Below are positions 44,337-57,000 of a stretch of 64,000 bases of DNA, piece after piece. The DNA is taken from contig OW799236.1 in NCBI GenBank assembly GCA_941918925.1, positions 98,844,562-98,908,561 on the forward strand. Direction: 5' to 3'. The notes beneath the pieces are model-generated. The model saw only the letters and a list, made by a program, of their open reading frames with translations, was not told the origin of the DNA and did no database searches. The DNA comes from Phyto melanocephala. Taxonomy: Eukaryota > Arthropoda > Insecta > Diptera > Rhinophoridae. Positions within the stretch are counted from its first letter, which is position 1. Every line of letters begins with the position of its first letter. The position numbers and the translations under genes are program-made.

Positions 44337-45240
44337 AGCTCCTAACAAAGGTCCAGAGGTGTACTTCACTTGGTATCACTGGTGCCATGAGAAGCACACC
44401 TCGGGGTCTCTGGATACCATTATTTGTACTATGCCTATAGGGTTTTGGGTGAAGAGAATGGCGTCAAGGAGCTTGATTAGGCTAGATGGGTCGGGGATGG
44501 GTAGGATACTTAACATCGGCCACACTGGAATTTTATGGGAAACTGGTCTCCAGGATTGTGTTCAATGTCAGGGTATTCTGACGGACTACAAGGTCACAGA
44601 GATTAGTTTTGATAGGACAACCCCGCTGATAATTCCAGATAGGGATTGTTGGGTAGAATCCGACAGAATGTTTGAGGGGTGTGCAGTCTTTACGGATGGA
44701 TCGAAGATGGATATAGACACCGGGGCAGGTGTCTATTATGGGAGAGAACATAAGGAGTTCTTATAGACTTTCTGATAACTGTATTGTGTTCCAAGCGGAG
44801 ATACTGGCTATCTATAGGGCAACGGATCTTATATTGGAACATGTTCCAAGGGGTAGGGAGGTTACTCTATATGGAATCGTCGGCAATGAAATTGCTCGGC
44901 ACTGGTTTCGACGAGCGAAGAGGGCATGGTGAGGCCTCCGATAGGCTACTATTTTGAGCGTATTAGGGCGTAAGGAACATAAGAGACTGCAGAGTGTCAA
45001 GGGCTTTATGGCCCAAGTTGAACTCAGCGGACTCTACGGTAGTTCTGGGCCTAGATAGGGTATGTCTGAGGGGCTAGGATTAGTAGATGGGATCGCGGCA
45101 CTCCGGATTATTGTAGGATGTATGAGAAGGAGCTAGAACTGTGGAACACATTGTCTGTCATTGTCCGAGACTACAGAATCGCAGGCTTAAGTGTTTAGGT
45201 AGACGATTCCACGATGAGTTGGGTTTTTGTAAGGGTTAAG
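44337..45240 (+). pseudogene. Non-LTR retrotransposon RNase H remnant (I/R1/LOA-like)
   Basis: Reads TMPIGFWVKRMASRSLIRLD, GHTGIL, then GCAVFTDGSKMDIDTGAGVY, the first RNase H strand with the FTDGS aspartate. A +1 frame change follows, then YRLSDNCIVFQAEILAIYRA with the second acidic residue (QAE), and REVTLYGIVGNEIARH. The usual V-D-S-Q strand and the W-V-P-G-H loop are deleted between VTLYG and GNEIA. Further on comes VEHIVCHCP followed by LQNRRLKCLGRRFHDEL, the zinc-knuckle-like C-terminus found after RNase H in such elements. The reverse transcriptase is absent. Several stops; not functional. RNase H would remove the RNA template during second-strand synthesis. Confidence 0.82.
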
Positions 45241-45815
45241 TTAAAAATCCTTAAGAACAGCTTTTCACTGCATGTTTTTGGATAATGATCAGAGTTATTA
45301 GGAGTAAAATCAAGAATTTTAAATCCTTGTAGAACACGGACTAAGTCACAAATAAACCCATCTAATGAAGCGCACTTAAAACGGCTACTCAATAAAAAAT
45401 TAGCAGTCTTTTGGGTGTGGTAATATAAGCATATTTTAATAACTGACATTGTGTGGTTTAAAAGAATCATGAGGGGGAATAGGATCCGAGATATCAGAAT
45501 TCGTACCTCGAATTTGGCATCTAATTAAAAAAATACCAAAACCATACTGAAGTTCTATCTAGGCTATTAACTAGATCATTCTAATCAGGCTGAAAAAAAA
45601 GACCACACTATCTGTATTTTGAGGCGTGGCAGAAATTTTTGTCCAATGCGTTGAATGGCAGAGCTTTTTTCGTATGGACGTCTACCCACTTTAACAATGC
45701 ATAAAAAAGTATTCTTCTTTTTTATTTTGATGTAATTTGTTTAACCTTTTTTTATAGCATAACATCAACATCAGCGAATCTATAAAAAAAACGATTTTTT
45801 TGTTTTCGGCAGAAC
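45241..45815. other. Spacer
   Basis: No recognised feature. Confidence 0.5.
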
Positions 45816-45817
45816 TA

Positions 45818-46601
45818 AAGGGTCCGCCAAATAACTTTTTTTTTGAAAATGCTATAAAAAAAAACTACTGAATATTTTCTCAAATTTCTTTTTTTATTTG
45901 AAAGTACAATCCTTCCGGTCAATAATGAAAAATAATTTAATTCAAATGGCTGCCTCGGCTGGCCATGCAGTAGCCTACACGATCGGTCCAATTTTTAAGC
46001 ACATTATCGTTTGTGTGCAGCTGTATTTCACCAATGGCTACACGAATATTATCCTTTAAAGCGTCAATTGTCTCTGGCTTGTTGGCGTAACACTTATCTT
46101 TGACGGCATCCCACAAATAATAATCCAACAGTGTTAAATCGCAGCTCCTCTTAAATTTTTGTGAACAAAAATTCGTTCAACATGGCCCGATAACGATCGC
46201 CATTGACTGTAACAGCCACTCCTTGCTCATTTTCGAAGAAAAATTGCCCAATTATGCCTCTGGAGCAAAATCCGCACCAAACAGTGACTCGTTTTGGGTG
46301 TATCGGCTTTTCAATGTATGCGTGCGGATTTTCTTTGCCCCAAATGCGACAATTTTGCTTGTTTACATACCCGCCAAGATCAAAATGAGCTTCATAAAAA
46401 AAAATGTTTTTTTGGCAAAATCGGCATCTTCTGTAAGTCAATCGCTGGCCCACTTTCCCAGCGTTGTTCAAGCGTATACACAACTATATTCGTTCAGCGA
46501 AAGGATAAAACTAATTATCTGTCAAATCAGACATGAGCTAAGTGTTACCATTCACGCAATAAGCACTAGTTGAGAAATAAAACGTTAGATGGTGGACCCT
46601 T
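45818..46601 (-). mobile_element. Deleted mariner-like element, third subfamily
   Basis: Inverted ends AAGGGTCCGCCAAATAAC and AAGGGTCCACCATCTAAC (other strand), with TA at 45816-45817 and 46602-46603. It is 784 bp and carries a broken transposase on the minus strand. Confidence 0.9.
45938..46483 (-). pseudogene. Mariner-like transposase, internally deleted
   Basis: Minus-strand reading: LTYRRCRFCQKNIFFYEAHF, DLGGYVNKQNCRIWGKENPH, then KRVTVWCGFCSRGIIGQFFF and NEQGVAVTVNGDRYRAMLNE. After LFTKI the frame shifts and resumes at RSCDLTLLDYYLWDAVKDKC, ending WTDRVGYCMASRGSHLN with the stop at 45937. The first catalytic aspartate is tyrosine (FYEAHF instead of FSDEAHF), the second one's segment (QQDGATCHTA) is deleted, and the third is present in SCDLTLLD. 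The HTH region is missing too. The sequence is clearly a different subfamily from the copies at 7408 and 12281. Confidence 0.88.
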
Positions 46602-46603
46602 TA

Positions 46604-48450
46604 TTAGGCAATTCAAAGCTTTTTATTAGTTATAGCTATATAATTCTGTATTAGTTACTTTGTGAATTTTGATCCAGCTATGGAATAAGTTTTTGATTTC
46701 CCATACAGCGTGAGTTTATGCAATATTGTATCAATGAATTCAATACTGTTTTGAATGTATATTTGTATAGGAAATCTCGAAAAGAAATGAAACACGACAC
46801 AATTTATTCTTGTTTAAATTTTTTTTGTTTTGAAATTATAAAAACTAAAACATGTAAACGCGCTCTCATGCAGACTTTTGTTTTAACAAACCCAAAAGTA
46901 CGTTGTCACGAATAAATTGAGACGTTTAAAAAACTGACGAAATTGCCTCCAAATAACAACCGGTAACTACTGCATCAGAATCAGCAACGTCATCATCATC
47001 ATCATCACTACTCTAAAAGTCAACAAAATAACAAAAAGGAATAAGACACAGCAATAAATTGAAAAACAAGAAGAAAAAAAAACGTAATAGAAATAAAAAT
47101 ATATCACAGTTTGGCAAATGATCTTACCATACTCTCAGATCTGTACAGATCAAGCAAACCTTAAGTATTGTGGTCATTTAATGTACATTTTACTGCATGT
47201 CTCCACCTAGCACCAGCATCAGCATCAACATCAGCGGCAATAACTAAAAAACAACAACTTTAAAACCAGAAGAAAATCTGTTGGATTTCTGCTTTTTCAA
47301 AACCACTATAGATAGTACGACTGTATGTGTGTGTAAATTTGTATTATATATAAATATAAATTTGTATATAAGTATGTAATCATGTTTGCATTTTTTTGCT
47401 CATGATAATTTTGTCACTTGCAAGGTGCAGGATTATATTTAGTTGTTTTTATGTGCCGCCTAAAAAGTGGATTAATACACAATTCGTGTGCTAAAAATTG
47501 AGGATTTGGTTTCATTAGCGTACAAACGTGTGTGTGCATGAGTGAAAAGAATCTGTTAAACTTGTTTAGAGGCTGTAACAACAGCAATAAAGAAAACTCA
47601 AACGAAAATATGTAGAAAAAAAAATAAACGAAATGGCTTAAAACGAAAGACGAACTAGTGAAAGAACGGATGGACTGTGCTTGCTGGCTGTTGAAAGAAT
47701 GTATGAATGAACTGTGAATGGCCACGCTGCAAGCCATTCAATATTAAGCGTTGGTTGGCACAGGGCGAAAGATTGTAGTGATTGTTACCTTAGTAATAAC
47801 TAAAGTATTGTATAATACCAGATGTTAATAATCATGCTGATGATGATGCTAATGATGATTTTGTTAAGGTGATAATTTTAAAGAACAACTCTACAAGTGT
47901 AGAAGCCGACAATATCTAATAGATATTTATTTTATTATTTTTTTTTTTATTCCCAATCCTAAAATTGAATGTCATTGAAATACATATGTTCGTTTACACA
48001 CACACACTCACAACTCCAAGATCAAAATGAGCTTCATATGCTTGATAAATACTAATTCAGATTCAGATAAGTATTCCATACAATATGCCATAAACAACCA
48101 GAAGTTGTCAAATGCATGATTATTGATATTCTTGTTAACGCTTCAACATTTAGCAGCTAATGAAGTTTTTTAATCCGATTTGTATGTGTATGAGCCTTTT
48201 TAAGTTTTTTTTTATCATTTTTATATTGTCAGTCTATTTATACGATCAGCCGCCAATATTTTACTTTTATAACTACCTTTGCTACATTAGGTTGGAGCAA
48301 ACTACAAACGCCTCATAGTCTATGAAATATATCTCGTCGAACGAAAGAATTTCGCAATTTACATATACACACATACACATACATACATATGTACGTAAAT
48401 AGAATTCGGGTTTTGAAGAAAATTTCGAACCGGTTTTACTATTATTTTTT
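46604..48450. other. Spacer with unique-looking text
   Basis: Contains CATCAT repeats near 46988-47006, CAGCATCAGCATCAACATC near 47217, and GATGATGAT near 47835. The open frames here (65 and 107 codons) have no recognised domain. Could be host intergenic or intronic sequence. Confidence 0.45.
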
Positions 48451-48536
48451 TATCTGTTTTCTAATAATAACATGCGTTTGATTATGCAACAAAAAAGTAC
48501 TTTTTCGTTATTATTTTTTTACTCTTTATACCCTTC

Positions 48537-48731
48537 ACCTGTGATGCCAAACGGATGTCATACCATATTAATTACCGATACCATAAAGTAAATATGTACA
48601 TATTTGAAATATATGAAAGCTTGGGTAGTCAATTGAGTAATGTCCAGCTGTGCATCTGTCGTTACAGAAACTCAGCACAATCACGCCATAACTCTCTGAG
48701 ATATGAGCAACTAAATACGATTGCCTTAACT
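48537..48731 (+). mobile_element. DINE-1-like element, type A, 5' fragment
   Basis: Starts TATACCCTTCACCTGTGATG and stops at GATTGCCTTAACT, where the next copy begins. Paralogous with the start of 49409. Confidence 0.75.
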
Positions 48732-49312
48732 TATACCCTTCACAGTGAGTGTAGGAGTATATATAGGTTTGTCATTACGTGTGAAATTTCTACAATACTT
48801 ATTTCCGACCCTATAAAGTATATAATTTCGGAAAGTTTATGAATAGGGGAGTCAATTAAGCATTGTCTGTCTGTCAGTATGTCCGTCTATCCGTGAGTAG
48901 GTTCAAATCAACTTTTTAAAGCCTCCAGGCAATTTTAAGACCTGTGTAGGGTACCAAAGTATCAGAAATATTCAGGAGCAGATCGCTCTATAAAGAACTA
49001 AGATATGATGAAAAAACCTAGACCACCTCGTCTTTTCACACCAATATAAAGTCGATGAACGTATGTAGGTTCAAATCCCATTAAAAACAAAAAAAAAATT
49101 TTAACATACAAACAGAAACTCAATTTATAATTTTTATGTTTTAAAGCGGATAAAGTCATTATAAAGATAATGAAACATATACATATGTATTTATGTACGT
49201 ATTTCATATTAATGAGATGAATGATGATACAAACAACTATTATTGCATGACTACACGTTGTGAAGGGTATATAAGATTCGGCACGGCCGAATATAGCACG
49301 CTTACTTGTTTT
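48732..49312 (+). mobile_element. DINE-1-like element, type A, complete short copy
   Basis: Starts TATACCCTTCACAGTGAGTG, with TCTGTCTGTCAGTATGTCCG near 48865, and ends with the hairpin ATTCGGC-ACG-GCCGAAT, GCACGCTTACTTGTTTT. About 581 bp, one of the cleanest copies in the window. Confidence 0.88.
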
Positions 49313-49408
49313 TATCTGTTTTCTAATAAAAACATGCATTTGATACTTGTTATTTGTTTATGCAACAAAAAAGTAATATTTCGAAACTTTAATTATTTTA
49401 TTACTTTT

Positions 49409-50030
49409 TATACCCTTTACCTGTGATGCCAAAAAGTAAAAAAACATATTTAAAATATCTGAAAGCTTGGGGAGTCTATTGAGTAATGTCCGGCTGTGCA
49501 TCTGTCGCTACAGAAACTCAGAACAATTACGCTATAGCTCTTTAATATAAGCAACTAAACACGACTGCCTCTATTTTTTTCATATTTTCACAAAAAAAAT
49601 TTAAATCGTTCAGTCCCAGCATAACTAAAAGATACGTTTGCTACTGTTTATAGTTATGATATCCCTCCAGGGATAAATTATTTGGAAAACATATTTTTTT
49701 AAACGCATAAAGTCTTTCTACTAAATATTTTTTGGGCACGATAGTGACACCAAATTACAAGCCGTAGATTTGAAAATTATTCCTGAAAGGAACTAACAAA
49801 TCGGTTTAAAAATTATCGAAATTTTGGCACCAAAAAACCACTGCTTTAACAAATTAAATTAATTTTTTTCCAGCTTCTATACAACCGACAGAGTCAACAT
49901 GGTTATCAAATGAAAGGGCTTGATCAGCAAAATATTTATACAACACAAAAATTAAAATCTATGATGACCGCCACTACCAATTTGTATAATCCTACAGACA
50001 TATAATATCTATAAATATTATTTGCTTATA
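49409..50030 (+). mobile_element. DINE-1-like element, type A, 3'-truncated
   Basis: Starts TATACCCTTTACCTGTGATG; includes GGTTATCAAATGAAAGGGCT near 49900 and loses similarity near 49985. Just after, TTGCTTATATCTCAGAAAGT (50023-50042) matches the family in inverse orientation, suggesting rearrangement. Confidence 0.65.
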
Positions 50031-50365
50031 TCTCAGAAAGTTATGGCATGTTTATGCTGGTTTTCAATAACTATGAGACATCAATAGGACCATAAACATA
50101 AAAAACTATCGTTACTGTAATTAAAGCATCTAAAACACTTCATTGTATAACATTAACCACATTTTACATCTCAAGCTTTTAACATGTCGAGCTGTAATAC
50201 TACTCCTAATAGTCAATTCGCCTTGGGTCTGACATTGTTTTTAGATTGACTTAATTTATAACTCCTAAAATACTGAACCAATTTTTATTATAATTATTAA
50301 AATCGGGCGTATAATGTGAACATAAGCTGCTTAATAAAAAATCTACTTGCCTATGAATAAATTTA

Positions 50366-50535
50366 TATATATAAAATGACTATACAGTTTCGTGATAAGA
50401 AAAGTGGGAAGTGGCACGCCCATTAAAAAAAATTCTAATTTTAAGCTTCTTGCACTTGATATTCAATTAAAATTCAGAATGCATTTTTATTCATTAAGGG
50501 GCTTAGCAACGGTCGCTGGGTTTGGTTAGTAAGAT
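50366..50535 (+). repeat. Partial copy of the Helitron-like repeat
   Basis: Contains CAGTTTCGTGATAAGAAAAG, GGCACGCCCATT, TTCTTGCACTTGATATTCAA and GGGGCTTAGCAACG, ending GGTTTGGTTAGT. This corresponds to the last module and 3' end of the element at 28796-29429; the CTAGT terminus is changed to TTAGT. Confidence 0.75.
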
Positions 50536-50569
50536 ATAAAAGATGAAATATATAAAGATAAAAGATACT

Positions 50570-51518
50570 GGTATATTCGTCCCACATCGTAGCTTAACCT
50601 ATATTTCATATACGCCATTTTTCTTTATTATTTCCGACGCTATTCTCGATTTTGAATTTCTACGTAGTTATCTGTATTCTACTAGTCAAGCCCTTTCATC
50701 TGATTCCATTGATGGGGTTACGAAAAAAAAAATTTCAACCATTTTGTTTTAGACGCCATCTTGGACTTTATATTTATTAATAATTTATTACATTCTACTG
50801 GTCAAGCCCTTTCATTTGATACCAATATTGTGGGGGGTTGAAGGAGTTATATTTTAAAATACCAGATTTGACCGATATATAAATTTATTGTCCGCCATTT
50901 TATAGTGGCGGCCAACATGAGTTTTAATTTTTTATTGCGCTAGTCAAGTCCTTTCAGATGATACCGACAATGACTCTCTCGTTTGTCTAGAAGCTGAAAA
51001 AAATGATTTTCGTTTGTTAATAATTTTGGAGTAGATTTTTTTCAAAAACAAAATGTTTTGCCTATAGCTTTACCGATTAAAAACCGATTTATCTAAAAAT
51101 TTTCACGAATATCTGTCGAGGCATATTATATTTACAAATAGTAGCAAAGATAACTATAAATTTTTCTATAGCTGAAAAATTTTAATTTTGGTGGTAAAAA
51201 TATGGGAAAAACAGAGGCATTCGTGTTTGTTTGCTCATATCTCAGAAATCTATGGGGCGATTGTGCTAAATTTCAATAGCGATTCATTCTCGGATATTCC
51301 AAAGATTGATACCATACACAGGTCTGAGGAGCATGTGGTTGCTTCTAAAAGTGGATTTCAAACAACACACGGACAGACGGATATGGCTTAATCGATTTCT
51401 CTATTCATAAGCTTTCAGAAAATATATACTTTATGGGATCGGAAAAGAATATTGCAGAAATTACAAACTGAATGACAAAGCTATATATACACTTTTACAC
51501 TGTCATTTGAAGGGTATA
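50570..51518 (-). mobile_element. DINE-1-like element, type A, long minus-strand copy
   Basis: The left part reads CCCACATCGTAGCTTAACCT, then modules with GACGCCATCTTGGAC and GTCAAGCCCTTTCATTTGAT. The right end shows CATAAGCTTTCAGAAAATAT, GAATGACAAAGCTATATATA and TTTGAAGGGTATA. The terminal hairpin is missing at the left, so it is 3'-truncated. Confidence 0.8.
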
Positions 51519-53245
51519 AAAATGGATTGAATTTAAAAGCGATTAATAACGCTTAGCTTCCACATTTAAATATTTTTTTTGTTATTGTTGGGACACGTGT
51601 GGTGAAAGTAAATTTAAAATAATTAAACATTTGTTTAACAATACTACCACATTCAAGACCTCACAATACAAAAGTTCAAGTCAGAAGTAGTACTTTACAA
51701 ATTAAAAAAACCCAGGCAAAACATTAATAAAAAAACAATAAATGATACTTCGAAAAATAACTCATCACATTCTTAACGAATTTAAGAATTTCGCGATATT
51801 ATTGTCACAGAAACTTTTGAAAACGAATTACAAAATAGTTGCTTCATTAATCTCTCCTATCAAATACACTTTTGCAAATAAATTGGCCATTATTTAGTTA
51901 TTTTCTTTAATAAGTTGGAAGAGGAAAGTAAATCAGTAAATGGCTTGGAGATGATGACAGAACATTCGTACTTCTTTTTAGTTTGTTGCTGGAAGAGTTT
52001 CTGATAAAACCATTAAGTTGTTGAATTCTAAAAAAAAAAATCTTTACCACTGCCCTCGAAACGACAAAAATACAATGTTAATCAGTTTAGAATCAAAATA
52101 CAGATACGACCGGCCACAAAAGTAACTATTAATGTGAAAATAAGTTCATACAAAATATCTTCATACACAGACATACATATGTACATACATATGCCCACAT
52201 ACATAATTTTTTATCTAAATAACTTAAAGTTCAATGCGTACATTGAATTATTCATCGATCATTTACCTCAGTACAAAATTATTAAGTAGTAAGTCATTAT
52301 ATATGGTAGGAAAAAATGTGTGTAGAGTCAAAACAAATAAAATTACTTAAAAATCCGACAAGGCGTCTTGTACGTGATCAAATAAACATTTTGTACATAC
52401 ATATCGGCACCCAAAATTCAGATCGCCCTTACTAAAACGAAAAATAAACAAATTTTATTTTTTTGTTTCTCTTTTTATTTATTTTGATTTTGATTTTACC
52501 AAAATACACAATACAATAAAAAATAGCGATTTCCTTAAAAAAAATTCGCATTGAAAACAAACACATTTAACATTTAAGCCTGTTTAACATTTTACAAGTT
52601 TTTGAAATATTCATATCTAAGGACAGTTTACGTTTCAGGTGGCGATATCTTTGTAAAAATATTTACGTTTGTACACATGTGCATAGATTTTCATATACAA
52701 CACATAGACAATACAAATGCAATAAAGCTTGAATTGTAAACGTCAACAAAGCATTGCTTTAAATATGTTTGTATGTATGTGCGTATGTATCAATGTATTT
52801 TGATACAAGTATATAAATACATACAAACATGTATAAAATTAACTTAGATTTTAAGGAAAACTTGATCATTTATGTACTAAATCTAATGTTTTTGTTTCAA
52901 TATATGTATGTGTGTGTGTACATACATATATGTGTGTGTGTATGTATGAATGAATGTACATTATGAATGTGCGTAGCTAAAGCTTTTTGAATACATTAAA
53001 AATTAACGATTAATTGCAACTTCCAAATACACTAAATAGGTACTTCTTACACTTATTGGACTGAACGAAATTTAAAAAAAGATCAAACAATTATCGCCAT
53101 TGCAGCCCTGTACGACATTTAGTTCCAGTGTTTCGAAAACATTAAAACAATTTCATTTAATGAATTTCCTGCAATAATTAATAATGTGCTTATATTCTTT
53201 ACCAATATTTAGTAAAATAAATTATACAATAATTTTGTTTATTTT
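51519..53245. other. Spacer with microsatellites
   Basis: TATG/CATA tracts at about 52171-52200, 52760-52790 and 52900-52960. No gene recognised. Confidence 0.5.
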
Positions 53246-53666
53246 TATACCCTTTACAGTATGTGGTAAGGGTATATAAATGTTTGTCATTCCGTGTGAA
53301 ATTTCTACAATTTTCATTTCAGACTCAAAAAGATGTATATTTTCTAAAAGCTTATGAATATCAGTCTGACCGTCTGTGCGTATGTTGGTTGAAATTAACT
53401 TTTTGTGGCCCTCAGACAATTCCAAGAACCGTGTAAGGTACCAAAATTTCAGCAATATTTGAGAGCAGATCGGTATTGAAAATCAGAAAAATCGCTCTAT
53501 AAACAGCCGAGATATGGATGAACTTAGGTTCGAATCCCAGTTAAGACAAAAAAAATTTATTTTTTTTAATACATACATACATACATACATATACACATAC
53601 CCTCAATTTATAATTTTACAATGTGATGTTTTTAAGTGGATAAAGTCATTATAAAGATAATGAAAC

Positions 53667-53699
<33 letters not shown>

Positions 53700-53781
53700 T
53701 GTATGTATGTATGTATGTATGTATGTATGTATGTATGTATGTATGTATGTATGTATGTATGTATGTATGTATGTATGTATG

Positions 53782-53812
<31 letters not shown>

Positions 53813-53925
53813 GTACGTATTTCATATGAGATGAATTGTGATACAAACAATTTTTATTGCATGACAACATGTAGTGAAGGGTATATAAGATTCGTCACGG
53901 CCGAATATAGCACTCTTACTTGTTT
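53246..53925 (+). mobile_element. DINE-1-like element, type A, with expanded microsatellite
   Basis: Starts TATACCCTTTACAGTATG and ends with a hairpin carrying one change (ATTCGTC-ACG-GCCGAAT), then CTCTTACTTGTTT. The internal TATG microsatellite has expanded to 140 bp. Confidence 0.87.
53671..53810. repeat. (ATGT)35 microsatellite
   Basis: Perfect tetranucleotide run of 140 bp. Other type A copies have only a few units at this position. Confidence 0.97.
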
Positions 53926-54234
53926 ATAAACAAAAACACTAATAATGCTTAGTAAAAACCAACTGTTAACAACATACCATCTCTTTCCATCTCAAGTGGA
54001 AAAAATTAATTCACGTTAAAAAAAAAAAATTTTCTTTGTTTAGTTGGTTGAAGCAGTAATTTTTGTGCTCTGCGAAACCACTTGGCTATTAATTTATATC
54101 GGTTTACGTAATACAAGCGTGATGGCTATTTTTAAAAACCGAACTATCGCTTCAAGTGAAAATTTAACATGTGTTTTGTTGTTGTACCAAAAACAAAACG
54201 TCCACTCGAAGCGAGCGCCTGGATTGTAAAAGCA
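53926..54234. other. Spacer
   Basis: No recognised feature. Confidence 0.5.
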
Positions 54235-54857
54235 GCACAGCCTTCACACGATAGTGATAGAGGGTATAGAAAAGTTTGTCATTTTAATTTCTGCAAAATT
54301 TATTTAAGACTCTTTAAAGTATTTATATATATTCTAAATCCTTATAGGAAGAGAAATTTATTAAACGTAGTCCCGTCTGTCCGTGTGCATGTTGAAATCA
54401 ACTTTTTATAATCACAATGTATACTTCAGACTCTTATATGGTATCACTTTATAAGATATGCTTTCGAGAATTTTGCTATTGATAACCAGTTATGTGGATA
54501 CATCAGATATGAGATATGAGCAAAAGAACACGATTGCCTCTATTGTTTACCTTCTTTTTTTAATTCCTTGAAACTTTTGTTACGTTTGTTATGTATAAAA
54601 TATGTACCTTTGGCAACATTTTTAAAAAATTTTGGTTAAATGGGCCAATTACCGTCAAAGATATGGGCGAAAGAAATTTTGAAAAAAGTATCAATTAAAA
54701 ATTTAAATTATCGGCCTATATAACAGTGAGCAATATATGTATATGTGTTCGTTTTTTTGATCCACTGCAAACATATTGGATTATTACATGATGGTAAAAA
54801 CTGAGTGAAGGGTATAAAAGAGTCGGCAAAGGCGAATATAGTACTATTACTTTTTTT
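54235..54857 (+). mobile_element. Decayed DINE-1-like element, type A
   Basis: Start is degenerate (CCTTCACACGATAGTGATAG, then AGGGTATAG). CCCGTCTGTCCGTGTGCATG lies near 54371. End reads GAAGGGTATAAAAGAGTCGG and CGAATATAGTACTATTACTT; the hairpin has lost its symmetry. Confidence 0.75.
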
Positions 54858-55739
54858 ATGTCATTTCGTTCAGAAAAATTACAGTTAATTATAAATTCAA
54901 CAAATTAATCATGTTTTTGTTTATGGAAATATATTATTGGTAGAAACCTAGAATAAGAGAAACAGCAACCACTTCCTTGTAAAATTATATACTGGTAGAG
55001 GTAATACATAGAAACGCAAAAACAACAATATGATACTTTTTTCATATGTAATTTTTTTAACAGCGAAATTTTTAATGTGTTGAGAATAAAGTACCACTCA
55101 ACCGGCTAAAATGAATTGTTCGCCAGCAAACAGCTCATTTTGTTCAATTACATGTTTTTGCATAATTGAGCTGTTCGCAATAATTTTTGAGCTATAAGCA
55201 ATAATTTTAGAATATCAAATAGGTATAAGAAAATATATAAATATGCCGTAATCTAGTTGTATGTTTTGTCAGTTATTGCATATTTGAAATATTATTTAAA
55301 TAAAATTTAAGTACCGGTTTTAAAGGGGTTAACGATAACCTGAAAATAAAATTTAGCATTTGTAAAATATTTGTTTTACTAAAAAAGTAAATTCTTTACT
55401 TACTAATTACACCCTGTCAAAATAATTCTAATATGTATATACACATACGTATTGTATTTTCCAGGAGGACTTTAAAAAGGATATTTCTCTTGAAGACTAT
55501 TTTTTTTTTCTTTTGATAAGTAATAGTTTTGGCAACCACAAAGCAAGCAATTCATTTGTTAAGCAGCATCCTGTTCATAACTGGTAAATACAAAGTGTAA
55601 CTGTTCATTTGTAAAACAAGAGCAAAGTTTATTTTATTGTAAGCCTTAATGGCTATCACAGGGGTAACATGCAACAAAATTACACTGAGATATAAAAGCA
55701 TTTACTGCATCACCATAATAACGGTAGGGGTAGAATAGG
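54858..55739. other. Spacer
   Basis: No recognised feature. Confidence 0.5.
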
Positions 55740-57000
55740 ATGAGATAACTAGGATTAAAATTATTCAAGGCATCGATCTTTATACGGACAGGTCAAAGAT
55801 TGGTGACCGAACAGGTTTATATGACATGAACCGAAACAGAAGTAAATACTTTCGTCTACCAGACCACAAAACTCTTTTTAGGCTTAGGTTATGGCAATTA
55901 CGGCAGGTATTAAATGGATAAAGGAAACTGATAACGAGGCTCCGATTCATATCTTTACAGATAGCCAGGTTGAATCTCTATACGTTCTGCAATGCAAGAG
56001 CGAAATAAACTCGCACGCAAGTTGTGAACGTCGAGATATAATATGGATACCAGGCGATAGAGGCTTAATTAACGAGAGGGCCGATAAATTATTCAAAATG
56101 TATACATTTTTAAGTGCTGTAACTTTGGAAAATGCTACACCCTTTCACAATTCAAATATGAACTTAAAGTTTAGGCGATAGAGGAACATGTCAGAAAATG
56201 GCAAAATACTGCGGTCGGTAAAGTAGCGAACATACTATGGGGTAACCCAAATCTCGCGAAATCGAAAGAAATTTTGAAACTAAATAGACCAACACTTAGG
56301 AGACCAACGAAAATTTATACGGTTTTCTAATAACTAAAAGAATATAAATTTTAAAAATTTTACCACAACTTAAAAAAAATTATTTTTAAAAAATTACTTT
56401 TGTAAGAGTTATAGCATTTTTATGAAAAAGAATATATGACAGGACCTTACGTCAATCACAATTTAAATTTAAGTTACTAGCACGGGAGGTAAATTAAAGT
56501 TACTAGCACGGTAGGTAAATGATCTACGGATTTTTGCAACTTTCTGTGTAGTTATGTAGCCTTAATTGAAAATTTCTTTCTTATCATATATAGGCAATAG
56601 GCATATCCTTTGTCCAATTTTTTCAAAAAATAGAATTATTCTTAATTAAAGTATTTTATAGTAGAATACCAAATTTCAAAACTCTGGCACCACTCCTTCT
56701 AATTTTGTCTAACTTTGTATGGAAACAAAGCACTGTTCGACATATAGAGCATGCGAGGAAGAGGACGAGACCTTGGAACACTATGTTTGTCATGGTCCTG
56801 CGTTTGGGCATATAAGACGCGAAAATTTTCACATGAATACTATTCCGAATTTATAATACCTAAGGAACTCGAACTGGAGATCCATAAGGAATTAAATTGA
56901 GGGAACTGGGTTCCTAAACTAGTCGATTTTTATAGGGAAAATAGGATTATGGTTTTTATTAGGTATATTTCATTTCTACATTGAGCGCACAATATGCCAA
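55740..57000 (+). pseudogene. Non-LTR retrotransposon RNase H and zinc-knuckle remnant
   Basis: A decayed RNase H: LYTDRSKIGDRTG (first aspartate kept, glycine changed), then VMAITAGIKWIKETDNEAPI in the helix that normally carries Q-A-E, IHIFTDSQVE with the third acidic residue, and IIWIPGDRGLINERADKL, where the usual P-G-H has become P-G-D. Further on, CSTYRACEEEDETLEHYVCH (near 56730) is the zinc-knuckle-like C-terminus. Between 56310 and 56720 the frame is replaced by AT-rich sequence with a short tandem repeat, so the element was interrupted or rearranged. It differs from the copies at 44337 and 61479 and is the most decayed of the three. No reverse transcriptase remains. Confidence 0.75.
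56470..56522. repeat. Short tandem repeat (about 27 bp x 2)
   Basis: AAGTTACTAGCACGGGAGGT and AAGTTACTAGCACGGTAGGT lie next to each other, each followed by AAAT. Confidence 0.85.

Larger units (their letters stand above)
48451..49570. repeat. Direct duplication (about 260-280 bp) flanking a DINE-1-like copy
   Basis: TATCTGTTTTCTAATAA, CATGC(G/A)TTTGAT, TATGCAACAAAAAAGTA, the start of a DINE-1-like element and GAAAGCTTGGG with GCATCTGTCG occur in the same order at 48451-48731 and again from 49313, an offset of 862 bp. Between them sits the complete element 48732-49312. Confidence 0.85.

Noticed and set aside
46223..46573. 116-codon plus-strand frame
   Set aside because: Antisense shadow of the mariner-like transposase remnant at 45938-46483.
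46988..47006. CATCAT repeat as a possible CRISPR-like or coding His tract
   Set aside because: Simple trinucleotide repeat; no spacer structure and no open frame of interest.
49193..49426. Frames spanning ends of DINE-1-like elements, as also at 24012
   Set aside because: The shared peptide NYYCMTTRCE comes from the repeat's 3' end; no evidence of translation.
53632..53870. Two overlapping frames reading THIHTYIHTYIH repeats
   Set aside because: Artefact of the 140-bp ATGT microsatellite.
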